DNA of 64,000 nucleotides from Pyropia yezoensis. Lineage: Eukaryota; Rhodophyta; Bangiophyceae; Bangiales; Bangiaceae. Location of the stretch: NCBI GenBank assembly GCA_009829735.1, contig CM020618.1:40601030-40665029 (forward strand), given 5' to 3'. Position 1 is the stretch's first letter. Each line of letters begins with the position of its first letter. The notes under the pieces are model-generated. The model did no database searches, was not told where the DNA came from, and saw only the letters and a program-made list of their open reading frames with translations. Positions 32,147 through 42,664 of this stretch are shown one piece after another. A program made the translations under genes and the position numbers.

Positions 32147-32191
32147 ATCGTGCTTTTCTATAAAATGCCCGGACACCGTGCTGCGGCGTTT
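32147..32191 (-). repeat. 45-bp dispersed repeat with TATA-like core, copy A
   Basis: The reverse complement matches 55168-55212 at 38 of 45 positions, with an identical right half around attttatagaaaagcacgat. Probably part of a transposon or LTR promoter. Confidence 0.6.
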
Positions 32192-32782
32192 CTCATGTCG
32201 GAGGTGGACCCCTAAACTCGATTGCAACACGTGTACAGTTCGGCCAATGAAAAGCCAGGGCGTCCTCGGCCCAGAGAGTGACACGCGTCTGTCTCTCATG
32301 GTCGCTCACAATCCCAGCGGGCAATGCGATTGTGTGAAAGCGACCAAGGTGTCGGCAGTCATCTGCTGCCCACTGCCCGAGCACAGAAGCCGCAATCCGT
32401 GGTTTGCGGCACGGCTCGAAGAACTTTGACCGCCTCACACAAATTCTCTTACTCTTCTGACTTCAGTCGTCTTCACGGGTCGCATCCACCAATAGCATGG
32501 CTTGATCACAAGGCGCAGCAGGTAACTCCGCACTTGAATGTGCAATTTAGCAATCTCAGTACTCGGTGCGCACTGTCATTGAGGGGCGTCGACGTACACG
32601 GCCTTGGTGACCTTAGCGGAAGCAGTAGCATTGCTCGAGGCAGCGCCTACCATATACATCGAAGTGCATGCCTGCAGCGCTTCCTGCCCGAGTTATCCCA
32701 CCTGGCAATGCACCCGCTCAACAAGTGTGCAACACGGCGTCAGGCTCCCAGCCCGAATAAACAAAACAACCCCGCCACAGTG

Positions 32783-32846
32783 TGCGTCTCATCTCACACA
32801 CTGAGCAGCATGTCTGCGTCTCATCTCACACACTGAGCAGCATGTC
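32783..32846. repeat. 32-bp tandem duplication
   Basis: Two perfect copies of a 32-bp unit (32783-32814 and 32815-32846, core atctcacacactgagcagca). Confidence 0.9.
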
Positions 32847-32981
32847 TGCGTCCTGTAGGCTGCACTGATAGCTCTTCACTCTCCAGCTGCACAGGCGCTT
32901 GGATTTGCCAACAGTGTGGGCGTCCGACCGTGGCGCGAAGCGACAGCAACCAGCTCAGCGTGCTTCCCTCGACGGCATGCG

Positions 32982-32989
32982 CATATAAG
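32982..32989 (+). promoter_or_regulatory. TATA box of the SET-domain gene
   Basis: The sequence catataag lies 147-154 nt upstream of the SET ATG in otherwise GC-rich DNA, a reasonable position for a core promoter with a 100-nt leader. Confidence 0.5.
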
Positions 32990-33135
32990 GGGACTGTCCG
33001 CTGGACAGGGAGAACAGAGTCGCTCGGTCAGTCACAGCCTTTCGCGAGCACACATCATCTTCGATCGTACCTCCTTTCCTTCTTCCCTCACCGTCACCCC
33101 ATCGACTTCCACCCTTCCCCCCCCCGCTCGGCCTC

Positions 33136-33948
33136 ATGAGCTGGGAACCTCTGGAGGAGAGACCGGCTCATACCCGTGTGCCCCGCTATTTGACAGCGGC
33201 ACTAGCTGGCCTGCCGGGCATGGCGCAGGCTCGAGGCCTTTGCGACTTGGCGCGCCGGCCTGTTGACTTCTGGCCTGCTGCGGCCGCTGACATACTCGCC
33301 TATGGAGTTGATCATCGGGCGCTTCTCGCTGTGGACGCGGCCGCCAGCGACACGTATGTGCGTCGTTCCTCCATTGCTGGGGCCGGACGAGGCCTCTTTG
33401 CGGCACGTGACTTTCTGGAAGGGGAGCTGATCTTGCCCTTCTACGGCCAAGTGGTCTACCACGACTTGGATGCCGCTGCGTACGAAGCAGACCGCACGGA
33501 GGAGGACAAGCGGTACGGTGACAACGCGCTACCTAGCAGACTTTGTGCAACCGCCCAGTACTGGGGCAAGCGATCGCTGCAGGTGCGGACGGGTGCTCGC
33601 TTCTGGGACGCGGGACCTGGGCTACCCGCTGCAGCTGACATTCTTGTCTCTGTCGTTCCTCCTCTGCTTTGTGCCGCGGGATGGGCCAACTCCCCGCCGA
33701 CCGGGCATCTTCCGAACGCTGAGTTTCACCAGCGTGCGGAACCCGTCTAGTCGCATGCTCAGCTCGTGCAGTCTAACAATCTCCTGCTCAGGGTGACCAG
33801 ATTCATCCAGGAGAATGAAGAAATCGAGGTTTGCTACGGAGAGGAATACGACCACTGGGTTTCAAAAAAGCACTCTGACTTGTCACTTGACCATGCGGGG
33901 CAGAACAGTGTTGAGGGCGGAGTAATGGAACCGGTAGGGGGCTGCTGA
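33136..33948 (+). pseudogene. SET-domain protein interrupted by one in-frame TAG
   Basis: SET domains are mostly lysine methyltransferases using S-adenosylmethionine. From ATG 33136 the frame shows the SET-N signature YVRRSSIAGAGRGLFAARDF and GELILPFYGQVV, then CAAGWANSPPTGHLPNAEFH in the place of the SET-I/SET-C asparagine loop. A TAG at 33748-33750 follows, and the same frame then gives NNLLLRVTRFIQENEEIEVC and YGEEYDHW, the canonical SET C-terminal core (E-x-x-x-x-YG-E-E-Y). No frame change is involved. If the stop is read through or is a sequencing error the product is about 270 residues; otherwise it lacks the catalytic C-terminal part. No pre- or post-SET cysteines are seen. A TATA box precedes it. 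Confidence 0.75.
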
Positions 33949-36900
33949 GATCTGGAGGGCAACCTGTAGCCGCCCTGCCCGTTGCCAACGCCGGGGTTGC
34001 TACCGGAGAGGCGCCAGGGTGGTGGTCATGCACGTGGGGGAGAGTGCGCTCGTCGACCTCGTGAGTGGCGCCATAGTGAAGCTCTCAGGGCCAGCCATTG
34101 TATCAGAAGGAGGCGGAGGATGGACAGAGCGTGGTGGGAAGGGAGGGCCTCCACGACGCCGCTGGGGTATCGGCAGGCTAAACCGCCGCCGGGATGATGG
34201 CATCTGGCGAAGCCGCCGCCGCGGTCGAGGCACGTGTCGTTGCACGGGGGGTGGGTGCCAGGTGCATGTAGGGAATGTTGCCGTCGTCACTGACCGCAGC
34301 GCTGAGCTGTCGTGAAAACGGCGAACTCCGTTCGACGCCGGGCTTGGCACGCAAGCGACAACCATGTGAGTGGGCGGCGCTGTCCCGTCGACGGGGGTGC
34401 GCCCCCCGCTGGCGCGCTCTGCGGCGGCTGGCTGCGGCCGCCGTGGCGCGTGGAGCCATGGTAGCACCAAAGATGGGCCTCGCGTCGTTGGTTTTTGAGA
34501 TTAGCGACCCACCCGGCGACCCCCGTGCCGGTGCCCCTGCATGCCGCGCTCCCTTTTCTGTTGATCTACACCCCGCTTGGCTCGTCGCCTTAGGGACCTT
34601 CTTAGGCAGGCGCGCTGCCGGACGGCGTCGCAGCGGGTGTGCGAGGGCCTTGGTGGACGATGCCGACAGGTGCAGGGCGTGGGCCTGGGCGTAGATTGCG
34701 AACGCAGCGCGCGATTCTGCGCCCGGGTAAGGCTCCGCGCGTCAGCTTGGTCGAGAAGGGACGGGGGGGGGGGGGGGTTCGAGAAGGGACGGGGCGGGGG
34801 AGGGGCGGGAGCCGGTTCGGCGGCCGATGCAGACGGTGCAGGCTGTTGGGAAGCGCGCGGGGCCGGCCGCCAGATGCCTGCATCGCGGGCGTCGAGACCG
34901 TCAGAGAAGTCACCGTCCAGCAGGAGGGCGGCGCGCGCCGCGCGCGAAGGCTGTTGGGCGGGTGGGGCGCCTGGGCGCGGCGGGCAGGGCCCGTGTAGCA
35001 GAAGGCTATGCAAAAGAAGAAGCCAAAGCCAAGCCTGCGGCCGCGCCGGGTCCATCCAGACCCACTCGAGAACCTCGGCCCCCAGCAGGCGCCATGCGCG
35101 TACCAGAGCGGCGGGCTCGTGCATCAGGGTCTGCTCCCCAGAAGCAACGAGGGAGGGCCACGGGGCCTGGCCTGGAACGACTCAGGCAAGGAAGGCCTCT
35201 CCGGCAGTCATGCACTCGGCGCAGGCAGCGAGGTAGCGCTTGGTGTTCTCAGTGGGGAAGGAAGCAGTCGCCGCGTCGATCGGCGCGGCTGCCCCGGCAA
35301 GGCGCCGTGCCGGTGTCGGCAAGGGACTTGCCGCTCGCGCGTGGCGGCGCAGCTGGTTATGGCGGTATTTGTCCGCGTGGGCCACCAGGGAGGTCAGGCC
35401 ACGGCGACCGCGCACAGTGTGGTCCACCAGACCACAGCGGGGGCACGGCGTGAGCTGCAGGTCGGCCGCCACCGCGGCCGGCAACTCCGACAGGAGGTGC
35501 TTCGCCAGCAGGCGGGCCACCGCGCCGGAGTGTTTTTCGAAACGGCGTGTCAGGGGAGTTGGACGCGCGAGAGAAGGGTCCTATCCTCTTCGGCACAGCT
35601 TTAAGAGCGCCCAACCTAAGCCGCCTGTCGAGGTGGCGCACCTGTTCCACTCTGGTAAAAGACAAACGCCGCTTTGCCTCCACTCCCCACGCCCCACTCC
35701 AAGCCCGCACGCCCCACACTTTACGTACCCCCCCCTACCTCCAAGTCCCAACTCCCAAGCCCCCATCCCACAATCAGGGCAAGCACGTGGATGGGTGACA
35801 ATATTTCGTTGTTCTGAGCTCTTCGAAGTAGCATCTCCAACGTGAGATGCCGCTCCCGCTACGCCTCGGTCACGAGCTTCCCGCGGGGTAGGTTAGGAGC
35901 TTCCCGCGGGGTAGCCCACGCCGCGACACCAGCCACGAACGGGCCTCCAGAGCCACCTCTGCCTACAGCACGGTACACTTGCAAGGGCACCACGGCCAGA
36001 AGCCCCCGAAGCGTCCGCTGCTGCGGCAGGATTACTGCCGCCGACATAACCACCACCGCGACCCCTCCGTCCCAATAGCACTGACGTTTGTGTGTAGGTC
36101 TTTTCACTTTCTTCTTTCTTTCTTTGCTAAGATGGTGGAGGGGGAGAGGTGGGGGGAAGGTGCAATTTTGCATGTGGCGTGTCTCGTCGGTCTCGGTTCG
36201 GGCACTAGAGCTTCCGCGGGCAGACAGAGGAGGGCCGCGTGCGAGTGGGAGGAGGGTTGGGGTTCAACGCGTGAGGGGCGCGTAGGGAAGTTCGCGACGG
36301 CTTCTGACCCCGCTCGCTTCCTCTTCAATGTGGGGCAGGGGAATTGGAGATGGGGCTCTGCGTTGGTGAGCCCCGCTGGTGGCTGTGTGAGTCCGGCCTG
36401 CCTGCCTCTCACGCGCCACCATGCCACCGTGGCCGGCCGAGTGCGCGCTCGCACCACAACACCCTCCCCGGAACACATCATCGACGTTCGAGCCGTAGGG
36501 GAGAGGAGGTACGGGGGTTGAAGGAGGTCTTGGGAGCGGGAGCTGTGCTGGTGGGGGCAGCGGGGGGGAGGAAAGGAGTGGCTGGCTCAAAGGCGGAGGG
36601 GCTAGATGAAGGAAGAATAGGGGGGGGGGGGTCTGCCGTAGGCCAGCGTGTCCTGCGGGCCAACACCTTACGCTAGGTCTGCAGCAATGGCGAGGGGGAG
36701 GAGGGCTTCTACACAGACTGCCTGCAGCGGGTGGGGGGGAGGGGGCAGAAGGTGGCCAGTGGCTGGCGATGCCCTCGGCTGTTGTTTCAAGAGGCTGTAG
36801 GCGGGCCTCTGGCCATGGCGGACTGCTGCGGGGACCTTCCCCTCGACGGCGCGTGGTGTGCGAAGGCACGAACGGCGCAGGTTGCAGCAGGTCGGGCTCT

Positions 36901-37191
36901 CAGACCGTGCAAGTATCTCATCGGCCAAATTCCAATGAAGCATCGACAATTGACTTCAGTGAAAGAATCTGATTGGCACGGGCGGCAGCGAGTTCGAGGC
37001 ACGGGGGATGCCCTCCACGACGAGGCTACCACCCGTGCGTCGTCCTCTCCACCTCTGGGCTCTGACACGCTCGCGTGTCCTCACCCCCCCGACGCCAACC
37101 CCGCGCCTGAGCCGCCTGTGCGAGTCCACCTATCCACCACAACCCCCCCCCCCCCCCCCCCCCCGGCCTACGCCGGCGCGGGCCAGTCATC
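33949..37191. other. mostly gene-poor interval
   Basis: Apart from the weak minus-strand frame annotated at 34501-35520, I see no supportable gene. There are short direct repeats (agcttcccgcggggta twice at 35874-35914), a pyrimidine-rich stretch at 35690-35770 and a C-run at 37145-37164 directly before the next gene. Confidence 0.4.
34501..35520 (-). CDS. unrecognised frame with a CxxC...HxxxxxH finger and an in-frame TGA
   Basis: The minus frame reads ARLLAKHLLSELPAAVAADL, then LTPCPRCGLVDHTVRGRRGL and TSLVAHADKYRH. That spacing is reminiscent of the CCHH fingers at the N-termini of some non-LTR retrotransposon proteins. After AACAECMTAGEAFLA a TGA (35184-35182) interrupts, and the same frame continues with MHEPAALVRAWRLLGAEVLE and WVWMDPARPQAWLWLLLLHS before becoming Pro/Ser-rich. 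No reverse transcriptase or endonuclease is visible. It may be a degenerate transposon remnant or host fragment; the function is not known. Confidence 0.3.
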
Positions 37192-38445
37192 ATGACTTGT
37201 GGGATATGTGGATTCGTTGGGCCGCCCTCCCACGACGCGCGTCGGTGTCCGCTGTCGGAGCGGCTTTGCCGGCACTCGTTGCCGATCGACCACGAGTTCT
37301 TCCTGGCATCACCTTGCATGACGCATAATTGCGTATGCAAGAAGGTCTGCACCACCTGTTACGCAGTTGGACACCAGACGCAGACGCAGTCCTTCGTCTC
37401 TGACCGCTGGCGGATGGGCGATGGAGGGGCGATCACTCGCAAGACTCCTCGTCGCGGTGTCGAAGTACAAGATTTTGCGTGCCCCAAGATGACGGTCGGA
37501 CTCATGAATATCCTCATCCAAGGCGCCAAAACATCCGCAACGAACAGTGCGGTCCGGCGGTCAGAGATGGACGCCGCCGCCGTCCGACTTCGTCAGAATT
37601 CGCTTCAATCTGGGCTGGGCGATCTCAAGGACGTCGTCGTCGTCCTCGAGGCGCAGGGCAGCCCGGCGGCCCTGTTGGAAGGGGCCAATCGACCTGCGTT
37701 TGATGCTCTGACCGCCGGGATCGATGACGGTGCCGTCACCGCGAATCTTCGGGCGGCGGCGGCGATGGAGGACCAGACGGGGCTGGAACCCGTTGAGACC
37801 TCCGTTGGGGGTGCCATGTCGGCGGCGCTGTCAACTGACGAGGGTGAGCCGTCGCCGCGTCCCAGTCGGATCCAGGACTACGCGGCGGCCATAGCCCGGC
37901 AGCGGACGCGAGCGGGAATGCCCTCTCGAGCGGCATCTCGGAAGGAAGGCCTTGCAGCCACCCGTACGCCTCGGCCCGTTTCTGCCTCGCCTGGGCCCCA
38001 GCCGTTGCGGCGGTCGCGAGCCGTCTTGCGGTCTCTCGGACACAACGTGGATGGGCCCGTCGAGCCCGTCGAGGAGCCTACGCCTAGTGCATGGCCCGCG
38101 GGTACGCGTGAGGCATTCTCCTCTCCGCTTCCCCATTTTTTTAGCGCGTCGTTTTCACGCCTGTCGCCCGTTCTGGTTGCCCACCGCGTGTCTCTCTCTT
38201 TGTTTTGCGCGTCTGACCTCGAGGGTGCGGATGGGCGCTTGACGGCGTTTTTTGTCGGGGGTGCGACTCGCTTCCACGTGCGTGGGTTTGTTTTGTTGTC
38301 GGGCAGTGTTTCTGCAGCTCAGGTGGCCGACTGGTTATGCTGCGACATCCCTTCGGATGAGCAGCCATCGATGCTGCCCAGCGTTGCGGCAGCTGTCCAG
38401 AAGGTGCATGCTGTGGCGAGTGGCGCGGCAGCGTCGTCTGTGTAG
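37192..38445 (+). CDS. 417-aa Cys-rich protein, no recognised family
   Basis: One uninterrupted frame from ATG 37192 to TAG 38443-38445. The N-terminal 65 residues carry about ten cysteines: CGICGFVGPPSHDARRC (C-x2-C-x7-H-x4-C, zinc-knuckle-like), then CRHSLPIDH, and CMTHNCVCKKVCTTCYAVGH with a second CxxC...H. The middle is charged and helical (MDAAAVRLRQNSLQSGLGDL, VVVVLEAQGSPAALLEGA) and followed by a Pro/Ser/Arg-rich linker. The last 90 residues are hydrophobic and ordered (RLTAFFVGGATRFHVRGFVL, AAQVADWLCCDIPSDEQPS). Codon use is less GC-extreme than in nearby genes, which suggests a transposon or recently acquired origin. Ends 9 bp from the convergent gene to the right. Function unknown; zinc binding is inferred. 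Confidence 0.55.
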   Translation: MTCGICGFVGPPSHDARRCPLSERLCRHSLPIDHEFFLASPCMTHNCVCKKVCTTCYAVGHQTQTQSFVSDRWRMGDGGAITRKTPRRGVEVQDFACPKMTVGLMNILIQGAKTSATNSAVRRSEMDAAAVRLRQNSLQSGLGDLKDVVVVLEAQGSPAALLEGANRPAFDALTAGIDDGAVTANLRAAAAMEDQTGLEPVETSVGGAMSAALSTDEGEPSPRPSRIQDYAAAIARQRTRAGMPSRAASRKEGLAATRTPRPVSASPGPQPLRRSRAVLRSLGHNVDGPVEPVEEPTPSAWPAGTREAFSSPLPHFFSASFSRLSPVLVAHRVSLSLFCASDLEGADGRLTAFFVGGATRFHVRGFVLLSGSVSAAQVADWLCCDIPSDEQPSMLPSVAAAVQKVHAVASGAAASSV

Positions 38446-38454
38446 CTTGGTTTT

Positions 38455-41400
38455 TTATTTTATGCTCATGCTCATTGTTCGCCTGCACGACATCTTCTGC
38501 AGTTGTTGACTTGTTCTCCCTATGGTGTCGCCCCTAGCCTCAGGCCGCCGCCGCCGCCGCGGCAAGGGCGGAGAGTGCGTCCCCCCCCCCCCCACGCTCC
38601 GCCTGTGGTCCGCGTCCACGGGGCTGTCCACGAGCAGCGTCGCGCCGCCGCCGGGCAGCGCCACCCGCACCACCGCTGCCGCCGCCGCGGCCGCCGCCGC
38701 CCCTGCCCCCCCCCCGCGCCGGTCGTTCACGTCATACAGGGTGGAGGTGATGGCGGCGGCGGTGCCGCCGGGCGCCGCCGCTGACAGCACCGACACACGC
38801 CGCCGGGGGTGGCCGTCGCTCTCGACGGCCACGTCCACCGCGGGCGACGGCGGAACGCCGCCGTCGTTGCCGCTGCCTCCCCGCCGCGGCGCCGAGTGGA
38901 GGAGTGTAAAGGTGCGATTGCCCCCGCCCGCGGCGGCGAGTACCGTCACCCGCAGGCTGGCCGTCGCGCCGCCGTCATTGCCGCCACCGCCGTCGCCGGC
39001 GGCGGGGGTGTAGATGACGGCCAACGCGGGCGTTGAGGCGGCGGCGGCGGTTAGCCCCACCTCCACCACCGCGTAGTAGGCGGTGCCCCGCGGGTAGACG
39101 GGCGGCGGCCGGGCTGGCGGCACGGCCGGGGCGTCCAGCAGGGCGGCCAGCCGGCGGTCGGCGAGCGCCACCTCGGTCGCGACCGCGTTGCGGTCCCGCT
39201 GGGTGCCAACGCCTGTCAGCCGCCGCACATCGGGCAGGTTGGTGGCCACGAGGCGAAGCGTCAGCGGGGACTGCCCAAACCGCCACGCCCGCCCGCCCGC
39301 CCGCCCGCGCGACCGACGGCGGCGCTGCTGGGGAGCGGCCGGAGCGTCGTGTCCAGCCCCCCGCCGTCTGCACCGCCGCTGGGAAGGACGCCCGCGCCGA
39401 CGCGCAGCCGCACGGCCACCCCAAACGCGGCCGCCCCACCGCCGCCGTCGTCGTCATGGTCGTCGACGCCGCCTTCCGCCACACCCACCGACAGGACGCC
39501 GACCAGCCGGTCGGAAAGGGACACCCACAGCTGGCGGGCGGCCCAGCCGGGGGCGGCGGGCCCGCCGACGGGCCCCGTGCCGACGCCGCCGAGGCCGTGC
39601 GACGCGGCAAGGCCGCCGACGGCGCGGCCAACCACCACCCGCACGGCCGGCGCGGGCAAGGGCGGCGCCACGTGCGCGGCAGGGGTGCGCCACGTGCCCT
39701 CCCCCGCCGCGGCCGGCTCCGTCCACAGCAGCGGGTAGGCGGCGAGGAGCGCCGCCTCGAGCGGCAACCCGGCGGCCGCCCCCGGGACCGCCGCCACCAC
39801 CGCCCCCGCGTTCGTCTGGGAATCCGGCCGCCCCGCGCCGCCGGCGGTCACGTCCCGCCCCGCGAGGACGGTCATGACGCGGCCGTACCGCCCGCGGGGG
39901 CCGCCCAGGCCCGCGTCGGCAAGCGTCTGCCCGTCGGGCACGGCGGGGCTCGCGGCGGCCACGTCCGTCGCGGGCAGCCCCGCTCGCAGCAGCGCGTCGG
40001 CCCAGGCGCCCAGCCGCACGTCGGGGCGGGGGTACAGCGCCAGGTTGCACCCCGCCGCGGTGACGGTCATGTCGGCGGGCAGGACGGCGGCGGCGGCGCC
40101 TCGGCGGCTGGCATCGCGGATGGTGGCGAGCGTGGCCAAGCCAACGGTGTGGGCGTTCCACGCGTCGGTGCCCGCGTTGGGCCACTGCGCCTTCCACGAT
40201 GGGGAGGAAGCCCACTCAGGGAAGCCCCCCACCGCGGTGAGGGCGGTCAGGTACCACGCCGCCGACGCGGCGATTTCCGCCCGCGCGTCGACGCACGGCG
40301 GCGGCCGCCCCTCCCCACCGCCGTCGTCGTTGTCGCCACCGCCGCCGCCACCGCCGCCGCCGCCATCGTCACCGCACCCCCCAGCGAGCACCCAGTAGGA
40401 AGCGAGGAACGCCACATTGATGGCGTGGTAGACGGGCACCTCATGGGCGGCGCCAATGTACGGCCACGCCCCCCCCTCCTGGCGGACCGCCGCCACCCCC
40501 CGGACCAGTGCGGCCGCATCGGCGGCGGCGGTGGCCGCGGCGGCCGCCTCCCCCGTGGCCGCCAGCAGCGCGGCCGACGCCCGAAAGGTGACGGCCAGCC
40601 CCAGGTCCCGGTTGACATACGCCGCACGCCCCGCGGCGGGGCGCCAGGTACCCCACGCGGCGGCCGCCCAGCGGTCCGGCCAGCGGCGCCGGTGAACGCG
40701 GCGGGAAAGGAGTTGACCAGCACCGCGCCGGCGGTGAGGGTGTCGGCGAGGGCGAAAAAGTCATCGTACACCCGGCCAGTGATGGCCAGGTCCGCCGCGG
40801 CCGTCGCGGCGGCGGCCGCCGATGCCGCCACAGACGCTGTTGCTGCTGTGGACGCTGCCGCCACCGCCGACGCGGACGCTGCCGCCGCGGCGGCGGCCAC
40901 CACCTCGGCCTCCTCCCCGGCGTCGCCGGCGGCGGCGGCGGCGGCGGTGGCGGCCGCCCACAGGGCGCCCCGCCCGAGGGTGACAAGCGCAAGTGTGTGC
41001 GCGTCGACGGCGGCGGCGGCACAGCCAAACGCCTCGCCGGGGGCCAGCCCCGGCACCGCCCCCGCGGTGGCCCCGTTGGCGGCCAGAAGCGCCCAGTCGC
41101 GCGCGGCGGCTGCGGCGGAGCGCAGGGCGCGGACGTCAAGGTCAGGGATGGCCAGGCCGGCCACGTCGTCGTCGCCGCCGCCGCCATCGCCGCCGCCGCC
41201 GGCCGCCGCACGGGTGCGGGGCAGCACGACGCCGCCGTCCCCCGCGGGGGGCACCCGCCCGCGCAGGTCCCTCAGCCGGCGGAGGAGGGCGGCGTGGTAG
41301 GGGTTGTCCCCCCGCCCGGCCGCCGGGGGCATACTCCAGGGGGTACCCCCGGCGGCCGGCGGTGCCCACACCCCCGCCGCCGCCGCGGCGGCAGCCGCCG

Positions 41401-41560
41401 CCGATGCGGTCGCCGCGGCGGCAGCGTCGGTCCAGCCGGCGGCGGCCAGGCTGGCCGCCGTCTGCCTGCGCGACGCCGCGATGGCCGCCCCCACCCCGGG
41501 GGGGGGCGGCGCCCCGGCCTCTATGAGCGCCGCCGCGGGGGGGGGGACGGTGGGAAGGGG

Positions 41561-41611
<51 letters not shown>

Positions 41612-41725
41612 CGCCGCCGCGGCCTCTGGCAATGGCGCCGCGGGGACGGCGGCGGCGACGGCCACGGCGGCGGCGACGGCAGCAGTCACGGCCAGTGCCA
41701 GCCGGCGGGTGCAGCCGCTGGCCAT
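38455..41725 (-). CDS. large probable secreted protein, family not recognised
   Basis: ATG 41725 begins MASGCTRRLALAVTAAVAAA, a basic then long hydrophobic Ala/Val segment like a signal peptide. Ordered segments follow in three different frames: GDNPYHAALLRRLRDLRGRV, LDVRALRSAAAAARDWALLA and GRVYDDFFALADTLTAGAVL (first frame); then YVNRDLGLAVTFRASAALLA, GGAWPYIGAAHEVPVYHAIN, SAAWYLTALTAVGGFPEWAS and ARQLWVSLSDRLVGVLSVG (second); then VATNLPDVRRLTGVGTQRDR and AYYAVVEVGLTAAAAS (third). Frame changes fall near 40680 and at the GCCC repeat 39292-39308, so indels or unrecognised introns are involved. The aromatic-rich helical pattern could be an alpha/alpha-toroid carbohydrate-active enzyme, but no catalytic motif is identified. 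The 3' end is uncertain: the last frame runs to TAA 38457, almost into the convergent gene. Confidence 0.5.
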
Positions 41726-42664
41726 GATGGCCGCCCGCCGCGACGGTGGCGCCGGCGACGGCGCCGCCGCCGCGGCGGCCGGCACGGCGGCAGGCGGTAG
41801 GGGGGGCGGCCGGCGGGGCCACCAGAAAGGACATCGGGGGGAGGGAGGGCGCGCCGGATGGAACGGCGGACGGGTGAGGAGGGCGGGGAGCGTCGGTGAG
41901 GTGCCCGCCGCGCCCGCCCGTGGGGGCCACCACTCCCTTTTCCCCACCGGCGGCCACGGTACTACGTAGCCGCCACGGCGGCGGCGGCGGCAGAGGCGGC
42001 AGCGGCGGCGGCAGCGGCGGCGGTGGAGGTGGTCGCCGCGGATGCCACAGACAGGGGGCACGACGGCCACGGCGCCCGCCCCCTGCGCGTCACGTGCCGC
42101 GGACCGTGGCCGCGGCGGCGGCGCGAGCACCCTCGCGGTGCCGGTGTTTTGCCAGTCCCGGCTGGGGGCTGGAGGGAGGCGGGGGGGGGAAGCGGAGGGA
42201 AGGGGGGGGGAGGGCAGGGGCGGGCGCCGGCTCGCCGTCGCCCGCCCCCCTGCTCCCGTCCGCCGCCTCCCCGACGGCGGCACGGCCCACCCAGGAGGGA
42301 TGACCGGCGGGGCTAGGGACGCAGGCACGTCCAGGGGTGGGAAGAGGCGACGGCAGGGGGGGGGGGGGGTGGGGGGGGCGACGCAAGCCAGCCGACGCCC
42401 GGAAGGGGGAGAGGGGGGGGGGGGGGAGAGTGTCAAGCACCAGTCACCACCCCCCCCACCCCCCCCCCCCCCCGTCCCCCCTCCGTCGTCGCCTGCCCGT
42501 CTGGCCGCGAGGAGGGGGGCGCGACCGCCCGCGGTCGGCGACGCGACACCCCGCCGGGAGCGGGAGGCGGGGTGGCGTTGGAACACGGGGGGGCGGGGTG
42601 GGGGAGCGGGGAGCGAAAGGGCGAGGGGGGGGGGGGGTTGGGGGGGGGTGGAATGGGGGGGGGG

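Larger units (their letters stand above)
31384..33135. other. intergenic, remnants of repeats and promoter of the SET gene
   Basis: Holds a possible LTR-like promoter/terminator pair (TATA-like gtataaga near 31919 and aataaa near 32125), a 45-bp dispersed repeat, a 32-bp tandem repeat and the TATA box of the SET gene. No gene is supportable. Confidence 0.4.

Noticed and set aside
39033..41300. 755-codon open frame on the plus strand across the secreted-protein locus
   Set aside because: Arg/Pro/Gly-rich product mirrors the opposite coding strand; ordered Trp/Tyr-containing peptides and a signal-peptide-like start lie on the minus strand.
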